This document shows positions 22,601 through 32,900 of a stretch of 64,000 nt of DNA, in pieces. Source of the DNA: Bolinopsis microptera (lineage: Eukaryota > Ctenophora > Tentaculata > Lobata > Bolinopsidae); assembly GCF_026151205.1 (NCBI RefSeq), contig NC_087080.1:11517837-11581836 (forward strand), written 5' to 3'. The position numbers and the translations under genes were made by a program. Positions within the stretch are counted from its first letter, which is position 1. Each line of letters begins with the position of its first letter. Under the pieces are notes generated by a model. That model was not told where the DNA came from and made no database searches. It saw nothing but the letters and a program-made list of their open reading frames with translations.

Positions 22601-25600
22601 ACTGCTTCAACTGTATTCAAGATAGCTATTATGATCGTTTTTATAGCAGCATCTACTTTTTTAAACATTGAAATCAATGTTATCTTTACATTAAGCTCAA
22701 GGTTCGTGAAGAATCTTTCGAATTCTGCATCGATTCTTTTTCCCATTTGAGCTAACGCACCGGCCATTCCAAATCCAACATCAATGATAGCAGTTTGGTT
22801 TACCACTGTATTGTCAATCCGCTCTTCTGAGCACTCAGGGGCGGCTTCCTTGTTGACAGATATGTCCAGTTCCAAATCAAGGAACGCATAGAGCAGCAAG
22901 AAACCAATAATTGTCTTGATCATCATAGTCTTTTAAAAAGGATTTTAAACAATAGCTGATACGTAATAAATTGTGTAGTTCACCAACAAAGCGGGTGTGC
23001 AAAACATGCGCAGATTGCGCAACAGATTACGGCGCCATGGTAACCAAGGAGCCCACGTGCGACACTGCCCCAGTAATGCGAACTGTTTCAAAGTAACAGC
23101 GCCCATTAAAGTACAATGTTAGAGTGTAGACGTCCGTAGGATTTGAAAATCCACTGCTGCGCTGTTATCTTCATCCAACCCGAAGTAAAAATATGTATTT
23201 AATTCATTAAATCTTGTCTATCCAATAAATTGCTGTAGTGGAAATCAGCACATGGAAACATATCCAGGAGGTAGACCTCGTAAGTCTTGGTTCGATTGTG
23301 TTAAAGAGTACTACATGACCGCTACTGGATCAATCCCCAACATCGGAGACGTGATCATTTTAGCAGGAGATAGGAAAGAGTGGCGGACAATAGTCAGACT
23401 GAGACAACGTATACCAGATTGAGATAACCGTTACAAGTACACTTGCTATCAACTCATGTCTGCCTTTTCTGATTTGATGACCCTCCTAGTCCTACTACCC
23501 ACCACCCTTGACCCAAAAGACATTAGTTGGTACCCTGGTCAATGGATATTCAGGATCTCAACAACACACAGAAGATAGTGTCTTACTAACCTATCCACTG
23601 GTTAGTCAGGCAGTGGCTCACACTCTGATGACATCTCTCTTTGGAGATTTTCGGACTTTAAGACTACCTAGTTGAATGTGTACCACAACCTAGCACCCTG
23701 CCTAAATGTTCGGAACTACTGGACCTATGTGGCAAGCCTGCTCCCTGAACACATTAAAAAACCCAGATTTTTCCACCACGTAAATTCTGGTATGTCGGCT
23801 ATGTTTTTTTTTCAAAATAGCCCGGCAGCGGTGAAATCGATTATTTTGATACGATCAGTCATTCGAAATTTTGAGCATCAAACATAAAGGTATTGCAACT
23901 TGGATCGCGTGTCAATATCGATGGTCTTAGCGGCTTTGGCTTCTTGAGAATGTCCGGTTGTGTGTTAGACACCAGTTCAATCTGAAACAAACATTATGAT
24001 TACCGCACTAACAACTAAGAAAGAGACGATGAATTTAAAGTACGGCCTGGATTATTATTTCGGTTTGATCTTTCCTAAAGAACACGTACTCGGTCCTAGT
24101 CTTGTCTCCGTGTTATTCATCAAACACTTTAATGTTAAACCTTGACTTTGACATAATAGCTTAGTATCTTACCGTCAAAGAAAACCACGGAGGGAGGGTC
24201 TTCTCTCCACTTTTTGAACGAGTCGATTAAGGTCACAATGTCGTCCGGAGTATATTCAGTCCACGGATTTCCTTTTGAAGAACTGTCCAGATAAGGGAGA
24301 CGCATTTTTTTTATAAACAGGAAACATATTTGTAGTATTACAAAAATGATAGTTAGAGCGGTGTTATCCACTACCGTTTCCAAAACCATGCCTACTGCGG
24401 ACATGATGAAACATTTCATAGCTGCGATGATGAACATGGCAATTGATTTCATCGCTGCTATAAGTGCAGAAACTATTAGAGTTATCACCGCCTTTACAAC
24501 GGTTTTTATTGCACTGCTTTCTTTAACAGTGAAATCAATGTTACTTTTCCATTAAGCTCAAGTTCTGTGAAGAATCTTTCGAATTCTGCATCGAAAACAA
24601 TAAACTAAAAACTCAACTACCACCTCTTGACCTCTCTGGCCTATTCCTCATTGTACCCTGATAGTCAAAACAATTACAAACTAACTGTTTGCAATCTTTA
24701 AACAATCCCAAATTAAACTCCCGATAACCAAAACAGAGGTGTGAAAAGTAAACATCTACACTACAATACTGTACTAAATATCGTACGCTAAAATCTGCCC
24801 TAAAATACTGTGCTAAAATACTGATATACACGTTAAACATAGAAAACAACTTTAATCAAGATTAGAATATAAATAGTTACAAGTCTGCAGCTGCCATTAA
24901 GGCTTTTCATGCGGAACTGCGACAGCCAAAATTACCATACAACAAGGTGTTCCATCAGAGGTGTCTGAGGAGGATTCTAAGGATTAAGTGGTTCATGAAG
25001 ACAAGCAATGAAACAGTTCTACAGCGTGCTGCTATCACAAATATTGCAACATTGATATCTGACAACAGTCTGCAGTGGTTTGAAAACGTGACATGAATGC
25101 CTCAAGAATGGCTGCCCAATAAATTGCTGTGGTGGAAACCAGCACATGGAAAAATATCTTGGATCGCGTGTCAATAATCAATATCAATGGTCTAACAGCA
25201 GAATCTGATCAAAATGGACTATTCAATTTATAAGCCTTAGAAGTTTTCAGCATTATTGTAAGTCGTGAAATCTGACTGTGAGAAATGACCGCTTTTTCAA
25301 ATTACAACAAATATTTAAGAATAATTGTGAATCGCCAAATATTGGATTTTAAGCCGTTGTTCGGAAATAAAAACCCTGTTTAATAATCCGTTGAAAGATT
25401 GATCAGTAATTGATACATTTTGTCACAAATGCGCGCGAAAAATGACATGCAACGTATGTCAAATCAGTAAAATGAAAAACACTTTTTTTAATGATGATTG
25501 TTCATACTCAATTACTCATAGAGGTTTCCCGAAAAAAAAACACCATATTTTCGAACTACCAAGATTTAGGTCACCATACCGTAATATTTTCCCCCAAATT

Positions 25601-28600
25601 ATTTTTCACGTATTCTCTTTAATTATGACTTTGTCGATTTACTATCAATATGATTCTTATAACAAATGGGACTACACTGGAGAGAGAAACGTCCCTGAAC
25701 CAGAAGATCAAGAAGAAATTGAGTTGTAATTGTTGAAATTTCATATTATATTTTATTGATTTTCTCAAATATTGGGTTTTATTTCTGTAAAATAAAGAAA
25801 TGAAAGAAATCCCCAAATACCATGATTTAATTTGTGGTATGAAATGAGTTGATTTTCGGCAAAAATTCCCATATTTATATATATATATATATAATATCAC
25901 CGGAATTATGTCGAGTATAAATATGTCTCGTAAGGTAAGCTTCGTTTTTCGCCCTCTTGAGTCTTCAGTTGGTCGACCATAATAGATTGCTGCTCCACTC
26001 ACTGTAAAACAAAACACATCATGATTTATTTACTCATGTATTATCGATGTTTCCTCTGAGACGTAGACCATGTATAATTTATTAGGAGGTTGTTCATCAG
26101 GCAGGAGTGAGGAGTTGTTGTTCGTTAAACTTCATGATTTATCTGAAATAAACATGAAGTTTAATTGTAAATTTGAAATGTATAACACATTAACAGTCTG
26201 ACTAAGTTTGTTTATCCTAAGTCCACCCCCTCAAGGCTTTAAATAAAGATACATTGCAAAATTTGCGTTTGAAGTAATGAACTTCTGCTATCTGGAAATC
26301 CGAAATTCTATTCAATTAGAACATAAATCTTACCATCATGATTTTAACATTCATTTCTCCATGCGGTTTCAATAGACATCTCGACTGTTGGCGGATATTG
26401 TCGCCACAGTTTGATTTTTTGGATGAGTAGCTCCGCGTCCTCTGGATTAATGTCAGCGTACTTCGGTCCACGCTCCTCTTTGGTGCTGGTGTGGCCTCCA
26501 CCACCCAGCATTCACCCTATTTGGGGAACCGCTCGCGCCTCGCGCTGATAGGATACATGTCATGGCATTGTAGTCCCATGCCGTTATTATTGTTACGACT
26601 ATGGCCTCCAAAGGTTCTTGCATCTCTTCTGTTTCCTTTTGTCACATGTGTCGGGATTGTCGATGACTTGTTTGACGAAGTGCAGTGTTTCTGCCTCGAA
26701 AGGATCTTTCTAAGAGACGCTCCCAGTTATCCAGTTTGTTGCAGTATCCAAGCAGATAATATTCATCCGGTTGGTTTTCTCTGCGATGTAGAACATGGAG
26801 CATGGATACTTTAAATTATGAGGTTGTTTTTCAGGAGTGAGGAGTTATGAATATCTGAAATGAACATAAAGTTAACTTCTTAATTTGAAGTGTATAACAG
26901 TCTGACTAAGTTTGTTTATCCTAAGTTCACCCCCTCAAGGTTTGACAAAAAGATGTTAAAAAATTTGCGTTTGAAGTAATGAAGTATGAACTTCTGCTCG
27001 CTATCTGGAAATCTATTCAATCAAGAAAATAAATCTTACCATCAATCTTACCAACATCTCCACTGTTCATGTTGGCGGGTGTTGTCCCCACAGTTTGATT
27101 TTTTGGATGAGGAGCTCCGCGTCTTCTGGAGTAATGTCAGCGTACTTTGGTCCACGCTCCTCTTTGGTGCTGGTGTGGGCTCCACCGCCCAGCATCCACC
27201 CTATTTGGAGAGCCGCTGATAGGATGCATGTCAGGGCATTGTAGTCCCATGCTGTTACTAGTGTTAAGACTATGGCCTCCATAGTTTCTGCCGCTATATG
27301 AATTAGGGCCAATTTTACCACTACGTCTGACTGTCTGAGTTCAGGCGCATGCCTAGAGCACAAATGAGTAGGATTATTCTAATCATCGTTGATGTAGTAC
27401 CCATACTACCATCTTAATAGCTGCCCTTGATTAGAAATCTAATCACTGTCAGCAGGGTAATGATGATAGCTTTGATGAGGCATCCCATCGCTGTAAGAAC
27501 AGCAATTAAAGCTAGGAGAAGTCCTATCTCTGATAATGTTTTTCAGCACAACCTTGGCCTTTCATGTTATGTAGTTAGGGTTTGGACTGACTAAACCTGG
27601 TTAAAACGTTCCCATCTCTTCACATAGGTACCTACAGAAATAACAAATTGTTAATAAATTATGCAAAGATAATATAATAATCAACAAAAAATATCTAAAC
27701 ACACCGATGTTCAAGATACTAAGATAGGAAAAAGTACGGACTATTACTTTTACAGCCGCCAGAATAGCGATAATAGCGGATTTGGCCGCTGATTCTAAAA
27801 CTAAAAGATCCGACACAATAAAACGGATATATCGGACGAAGTTGTGGAAAATGTGTTCTAGTATAGGGAGTCATATAGATCCTGACATAGTACAAGTTAT
27901 ATAATTAAGCACCTTGGTTGACTACTACGTTTAGCAGAGACCGGACATTACGCAGCTAGAAAAACATAAAAGTGAGGAGAGAGCGCACGCATGATCACAG
28001 ATTGCATTCTTAACCGTCGCAAAGTTATTTTGCGCGATATTCAAGATAGAATTATATTTGGTGCGCGGCGCCAAACTGGTCCAGCAAATTAAATCGTCTA
28101 TTTTCGCCATGTACGGAACCCACTCATTTATTAAAGATGTAGTTTACTGGCGGATGGGTAAATTATTCGAGTTAGTATTATTATCATGTTCAGATCCGTG
28201 TCAGCTTGCATAAACATGTGGTTGCATAGAAATACAAATTATTCCCATAGTCAATATGTAATGTACTGGGCGCGGGCGGCGCTCAGCCTGTCACTCCGCC
28301 TGCATATCTTCATGTTTACGAACACTAAAGCCAGGTAAAACGGAATATGATAAGAGACGTTATCATGGATCAGAAATTGAGCGGCCATCCACAAAAGAAA
28401 GCGGCCGTATTTCTTTAAAATTATATTGCAGTTGTCACCCCGAATTCAAAGTTTCACTGCTACAAATAATCCGATTGTCATATCATTACTCACACTAACA
28501 CACCCTCATCCTCAGGTAAGATAAGGAAGGATCTGCGGTACCAAGCCCAGGAACAGTTCATGTTAATGGACGACGCAGTGAGCTGCATGAACTTCTCCCG

Positions 28601-29321
28601 GGACAGCGAGATGTTAGCCACTGGCTCCCAGGACGGCCGAATCAAAGTGTGGAAGATCCAGGCTGGTCAGTGTCTGAGGAGGTTTGAAAAGGCTCACACC
28701 GCGGGAGTGACCTGTATCACCTTCTCCCGGGACGGTTCTCAGTTACTCAGTGCCAGCTTCGACCAGACCATTAGGATTCACGGCCTGAAGTCTGGTAAAA
28801 CTCTCAAAGAGTTCCGAGGTCACTCCTCCTTTGTAAACGAGGCTCAGTTCACAGCAGACGGGCACACCATCATCAGTGCTAGCTCAGACGGAACAGTAAA
28901 AGTGTGGAGTTTGAAGAGCACAGAAACCATGAACACGTTTAAACCAGCTCTGGGCAGCTCCGCTTCAGAGATCACCGTTAACAGTATCCATCTCCTGCCC
29001 CGGAACACCGAGCAGTTTGTGGTCTGTAACCGGACCAACACGGTCTCCATCATGAACATGCAGGGTCAGATTGTCAAGTCCTTCAGTTCGGGTAAACGTC
29101 AAGGAGGAGACTTTGTGTGCTGTACCTTGTCGCCGCGGGGGGAGTGGATCTACTGTGTGGGGGAGGATCACGTGTTGTATTGTTTCTCTGTTAGTACGGG
29201 CAAGTTGGAGCGGACTCTAACTGTGCACGAGAAGGAAGTCATTGGGATCACTCATCATCCTCATCAGAACCTTATTGCTACCTTCTCCGAGGATGGCACC
29301 CTTAAACTGTGGAAACCTTAG
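19636..29321 (+). CDS. SMU1: SMU1, WD40 spliceosome factor
   Basis: Six exons join to exactly 513 aa, the length of human SMU1: 19636-19738, 20000-20234, 20408-20510, 20729-20852, 21252-21422 and 28516-29321. The N-terminus ([28 protein letters not shown]) is the LisH motif, followed by the CTLH region (about 40-95, [20 protein letters not shown]). From about residue 200 there are seven WD40 blades, such as [40 protein letters not shown] and the closing [20 protein letters not shown]1 works with RED/IK in the spliceosomal B complex in the nucleus. Intron 5 is about 7.1 kb against 170-400 bp for the others and contains an antisense gene cluster. The last exon alone encodes most of the propeller. 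Confidence 0.97.
21172..21251 (+). repeat. Polypyrimidine tandem repeat at SMU1 intron 4 acceptor
   Basis: About four copies of CTCTCTCCCTCTCTAAACC run straight into the CCCAG acceptor of exon 5. The TCTAAAC parts resemble branch-point sequences, so branch point and pyrimidine tract are effectively multiplied. Confidence 0.75.
21423..22146. other. SMU1 intron 5, left part; contains duplicated 3' flank
   Basis: T-rich intron sequence. From about 21940 to 22146 it is the 3' flank of the antisense repeat-protein gene, and it is copied at about 23925-24134. A splice donor in the last coding stretch (sense ACG|GTAAGA near 22188) could join to an exon after TTTCAG near 22002; in that case the protein would end within two codons. 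Confidence 0.5.
22147..22926 (-). CDS. Secreted protein with strict 15-residue amphipathic repeats
   Basis: A 259-codon frame that I cannot assign to a family. Residues 1-22 form a signal peptide; 23-80 are polar with a [14 protein letters not shown] stretch. Residues 81-175 are Ala/Ile/Val/Leu-rich with Lys at exactly 81, 96, 111, 126, 141 and 156, and a second charged residue at 92, 107, 122, 137 and 167, so the unit is 15 residues with 11+4 spacing. A hydrophobic segment at about 186-201 could span a membrane. The C-terminus has [26 protein letters not shown]. Damaged relatives lie at 24.1, 26.4 and 27.1-27.8 kb, all on the same strand within SMU1 intron 5. The repeat would make a very long amphipathic helix, suggesting lipid or membrane binding, which is inference. 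The real 3' end may be set by a donor near 22188. Confidence 0.7.
   Translation of the reverse strand: MMIKTIIGFLLLYAFLDLELDISVNKEAAPECSEERIDNTVVNQTAIIDVGFGMAGALAQMGKRIDAEFERFFTNLELNVKITLISMFKKVDAAIKTIIIAILNTVEAVIKSVMLAVLTVLKAALKALFIALFNAIKSAVKAVITLIVSALIAVMKSVAMFIIAAIKCAIMSAVGMVLETALNNTALTIFFAILQICFLLMKKMRLPHPDSSSKGNPWTEYTPEDVVTLFDSFKKWREDPPCVVFFDGKILSCYLKVKV
23205..23430 (+). mobile_element. LINE 3' end fragment
   Basis: Reads [19 protein letters not shown], then [18 protein letters not shown], the extreme C-terminus of a non-LTR retrotransposon polyprotein (DR..WR..V). Its leading bases (CCAATAAATTGCTG) overlap the 3' end of the fragment at 24.9-25.16 kb, so both belong to one family. Confidence 0.75.
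23431..23924. other. Intron sequence, nothing recognised
   Basis: A short plus-strand frame at 23672-23887 lacks recognisable features. Confidence 0.4.
23925..24600 (-). pseudogene. Dead copy of the 15-residue-repeat protein, with its 3' flank
   Basis: The flank and coding sequence are near-identical to 21940-22720. The C-terminal part (from [14 protein letters not shown] to the end, 24488-24135) is open. About 125 bp covering several 15-residue units is missing near 24515, after which the frame resumes in the TELELN and DAEFERFF region (about 24530-24595). All sequence further 5', including the signal peptide, is absent. Confidence 0.85.
24880..25160 (+). mobile_element. LINE fragment (post-RT domain)
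   Basis: [15 protein letters not shown] then [27 protein letters not shown] is the characteristic post-RT block ([11 protein letters not shown]...V..R....I...I..RLRW.GHV). The frame breaks just after it. Confidence 0.85.
25442..25729 (+). CDS. Hypothetical 95-aa protein with one membrane segment
   Basis: An open frame with a possible transmembrane stretch (about 53-68, [16 protein letters not shown]), a preceding Lys/Arg-rich region and an acidic tail ([13 protein letters not shown]). An AATAAA signal follows at about 25790. No family recognised and no splice evidence. It lies on the same strand as SMU1 within its intron 5 and may be chance. Confidence 0.25.
   Translation: MTCNVCQISKMKNTFFNDDCSYSITHRGFPKKKHHIFELPRFRSPYRNIFPQIIFHVFSLIMTLSIYYQYDSYNKWDYTGERNVPEPEDQEEIEL
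26090..26815 (-). pseudogene. Relic related to the repeat-protein cluster, C-terminal module
   Basis: In shifting minus frames it reads [22 protein letters not shown], then [34 protein letters not shown]. This is the same module as at 27067-27363 and resembles the [15 protein letters not shown] end of the 22.1-kb protein. It is frameshifted, and the [15 protein letters not shown] parts are in different frames. The 3' flank (about 26150-26290) is also duplicated at about 26870-26990, so the unit is roughly 700 bp in tandem. Confidence 0.7.
27067..27816 (-). pseudogene. Third repeat-protein locus, probably degenerate
   Basis: Three minus-strand segments. 27816-27700 reads [19 protein letters not shown] and 27540-27420 reads [22 protein letters not shown] then stop; both keep the same 11+4 Lys/Arg spacing as the intact gene at 22.1 kb. 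Then an ATG at 27404 starts [18 protein letters not shown], which looks like a signal peptide, and a frame shifted by one continues as [10 protein letters not shown] and on to [48 protein letters not shown] and a stop (27067). The signal-peptide-like part and the rest are out of frame, so this is either a relic or a spliced short paralogue whose introns I cannot define. Confidence 0.6.
28000..28425 (+). repeat. Interspersed repeat family, copy 1
   Basis: About 430 bp that recurs inverted at 30735-31240: shared blocks include TGGTGCGCGGCGC, AATCGTCTATTTTC, ATGTTCAGATCCGTGTCAG, GGGCGGYGCTCAGCC, ACGAACACTAAAGCC and AGAAAGCGGCCG. Its CTGGGCCGCGCTCAGCC ... CAGGTAA end also appears at about 51698-51778 and 61329-61388. 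Confidence 0.75.
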
Positions 29322-29967
29322 GTTTTAAGATTGTCACGTGATTTATCACTTTGTATTGACGAGAACAGTTTAACACGAGGGTTCACCACCATGTTACTTA
29401 ACACTTCCGTGGTGGTTGTTTCCTGGTAAGCCGTGGATTCTGATCACAGTATTTTATTTTCAAATTATTCAGTTTTATATGATTGTTTGGTGACCCTATT
29501 AGGGTACTCAATATCATCTTGTTTGGGATTCAGCAACAACTTGTCGCTATTTGACCAACTTTGAATTGTCTTCAAGCAATACACCATCAAATGATGCTTA
29601 ATCGTATTAGCGTCACTGCCTTTAAGCAAATAATTGATATTTGAAACGATCATTTTAAGGCATTTTATAATTACATTTATGACAATCGTATTATTCATTC
29701 TCTTTGAAGTTGCCTTACTCGGGTGTTCGATTTCATCCTGGTAGTAAACACATGGAGCTTGTCATTCGCAATCAATATTATGTCTCTTGAAATCCGATGA
29801 GTAGTTGCCAGATGTTTAAGTTTGAGATGACGTAAAAATATCATTTATATGACAACCTGTATAATATATAAGTATTATTATTATATGTAAGTGTGTTCGA
29901 TAACTATGTCCTGACATTCTGAGCAGAAGTTGATATTTTACTAATCACTAACAATTAAAATAAGGTC
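29322..29967. other. Intergenic, SMU1 3' flank to PPME1 promoter
   Basis: No gene recognised. SMU1 and PPME1 are head-to-tail on the plus strand with about 650 bp between coding ends. Confidence 0.5.
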
Positions 29968-32900
29968 ATGGAGAGATTAAAGGAGCTTCAGCGGTCAAGC
30001 GGTGGTCCTCCTCCTCCTGCTGCCTCCAGACCAAGCTATCACCCTGACGCAATGGACCCAGGAATAGCCCCTGCGGTACTCCCGACCATCGAACAAGGTA
30101 ATCCGACTAGGCTCACGATCCTTTAATGTAGCTGACTTAATTTGGAAATTAAAAAAAGTTTTCTTTTAGTCTAGAAGAGTATTAATCGTATGAGTTTTAG
30201 TAATATGCGCCTCCCAGGATCTGGTCCAGGTGGACTCCCATTCCCTAACGCTGGACCACCTGTCTGTCCTGTCAGAACGTTCAACAAACCCAATAAACGT
30301 CCCAAGAGAAAGAGAAGTTTTAGTGAGCTGCCTTGGTCTGACTACTTCACCTCTAAGAAGAGTGTTGAGGTAAACTTCGCAAGTTAACCGTGACTTCGAA
30401 AAAAGGACCAAAACATGATTTGGTCATCGAGTGATCATATTTAATCTACTATACATTTTATCCATGGATCAGTGTTTTTGTGAATGTTTGAAATTTTTGG
30501 ATCAAGATAAGACGATTTTGACTATGATGACTCTTTCACCAAACCCCTTTTAACACGTGCAGGCAGGAGGAGATAAGTTCTGTGTGTACACTACAGGCTC
30601 CGGACCAACAGTTCTCTGTCTACACGGAGGAGGACACAGTTCACTATCGTGGGCTCTTTTTACTGCTGAGCTAACACAACGGGCCAGCGTGACGGTAATT
30701 AATTTAATTATGAATCAGTTAGCTTGAATTGCAACAAGAAATGCGGCCGCTTTTCTTTTGCGAATGGCCACTCAATTTCCTGATCCGTGATGGCGTCTTT
30801 TAGCATATTTCATAATTATTACCTGGTGACCCCAGGCTTTAGTGTTCATAAACAGAAAAATATGAACGGCTGAGCACCGCCCAGTAAATCCCATATTTAT
30901 TATGAATATGAAAATAATGTTTATTTTTATGCAACCCTCAGTTTATGAAATCTGACACGGATCTGAACATAACAATACATAATAATACTAACTCGAAATA
31001 AAGTGCAACGTATTTTCATATCCGCCACTTGACTACATCTTTCATAAATGAGTGGGATCCGTAGTCCGTACATTGTACATATAGTGAAAATAGACGATTT
31101 GCTTGACCAGATAAGCGCCGCGCACCAACAATAATTCAATCTTGAATATGGCGTAAAAATACCTTTGCGAAGTTTGCAACAACAGATGTGCACGTGTTAC
31201 CAGTGCAGCGCGAGCGACATGACAGCCGTTCATTACGCCGTGAGCCCATACAAGCTGCCAAGTGCCATAATATGCAAAAACCCACCTCTATCCTTGTCCT
31301 TAACTCTTTTGTGCCTTCGGATCGGGAAAAAAATATTCCTTAATTATGTTGTAATGTATTTAAAAGTGACTAGCTAAAACTGCATATATATACTAACTAT
31401 AAACCTTATAAATTGTTCACCTCCCACCCTCTACAGGTAGTAGCAATAGATCAAAGAGGACACGGAGACACGGAGACAGATAACGACCAGGATCTCTCAG
31501 CGGAGACTCTGTCAGCAGATGTGGGCAGAGTGTGGGAGGCCTTGTATCCTGATCCTGAGGACAGACCTCCGGTTATTCTTATGGGGCACAGTATGGGAGG
31601 TGCAGTGGCCGTCAGGTACAGTTAGGTCAAAACAGGGGGGTGGGTGGGGGGGTATGTTTTTCACTTCACATTTTGGTACAGCTTAGTATAGAATTGATTT
31701 GCTCATTTGGAATTGCTTGAATGCTCCTGATTGTTAAGACAAAATTTATCATTACTATTTGTTTCCTACCATATTATTTTCAGAGTAGCTGATCAGAAGC
31801 TTGTTCCCAATATACGTGGTATTGTTGTTATTGATGTGGTAGAAGGTTCCGCTATGGACGCCCTCAGTGCCATGCAGGTAACACACTGGTATATTCAAAT
31901 TGGTTGCTGGGGTTTAAAGTACTTTAATTAGTATTGGACATTTGACCAAACACGTTTAACCAATCTATTTTATTGCGTAGGGGAAATTCGCCGCATGGAA
32001 AATAAATAACCCCTGTTTATTATTTTATATGATTGAGCAATGTCAATGTCTTCCATATTAGAAAACATTACTTTAACCAAGATTTGCACCTTCTACAGTC
32101 TTGAGATAACTTTGAGAGCTTACTGACTTCCTCTGACCATTAAGATGTTTAAGTTAAACGATTATAATATGAGTCCAGTTAGATCGAATTTCCTTGCGAG
32201 CGTAAAAGTGACAAATATTTGATTATAGCATCTTTGAAAATTAGCTTAATTGTTGCAAGATTGCATCATAGTTTACAGAAGATCTCAATAATTATATTCA
32301 TGATTTGTTAGACACACAAAAAAACTGAAATGTATTAAATCTAAACAAATTAATCTATGATACACTAATAAATACATGCAGTTTAAACCTATTACTAACT
32401 CTACTCTAAGCATCTGAAGGAGTAAAAAACATCTAATAACATCAGATCATTAGATCAGTTGTCTCTTCCTCACGGCTTGGAGACTCTAAAAAATCAAATG
32501 TTTTATCGTCTGGTCATACAAACAAACAAGACAAAGTTTTCCAGTTGTGAAGAACTCTCTGGTAACAATTTTACGGTTACAATCGCTTCCCATTCATCCC
32601 ATTATGAGTCCTAATAGGACTCTTATGTACCCCAGAGCTGGTCTCCCCGTTGTACAAATAGTTCACATACCTCCTCTGTTCCTCCCCTGCCAACTCTCCA
32701 TCAAACCAAGTGTCCACCATCTCAGTCAACTCTATACTCTTCATCTGTCTCACCGGCACAGTGGCCGGCTCATCCCCCGGTCTAGGTGCACTAACAATAG
32801 ACCCGCCCAACACTTGAGTTGTAGCAGCTGGGACCACCCTATTGTTCTCATGACACAACATCTTCAACCAGTCTGTCACGTACCTTCCGTAGATTTTACT

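Noticed and set aside
22325-22750. 141-codon plus-strand frame opposite the 15-residue-repeat gene
   Set aside because: It is the mirror of a 45-bp-periodic coding sequence; the minus frame has the signal peptide and is longer, and the deleted copy preserves the minus frame.
30190-30217. ATG at 30190 as start of PPME1
   Set aside because: Using it would drop exon 1; splicing at 30218 joins exon 1 (29968-30097) in phase without a stop.
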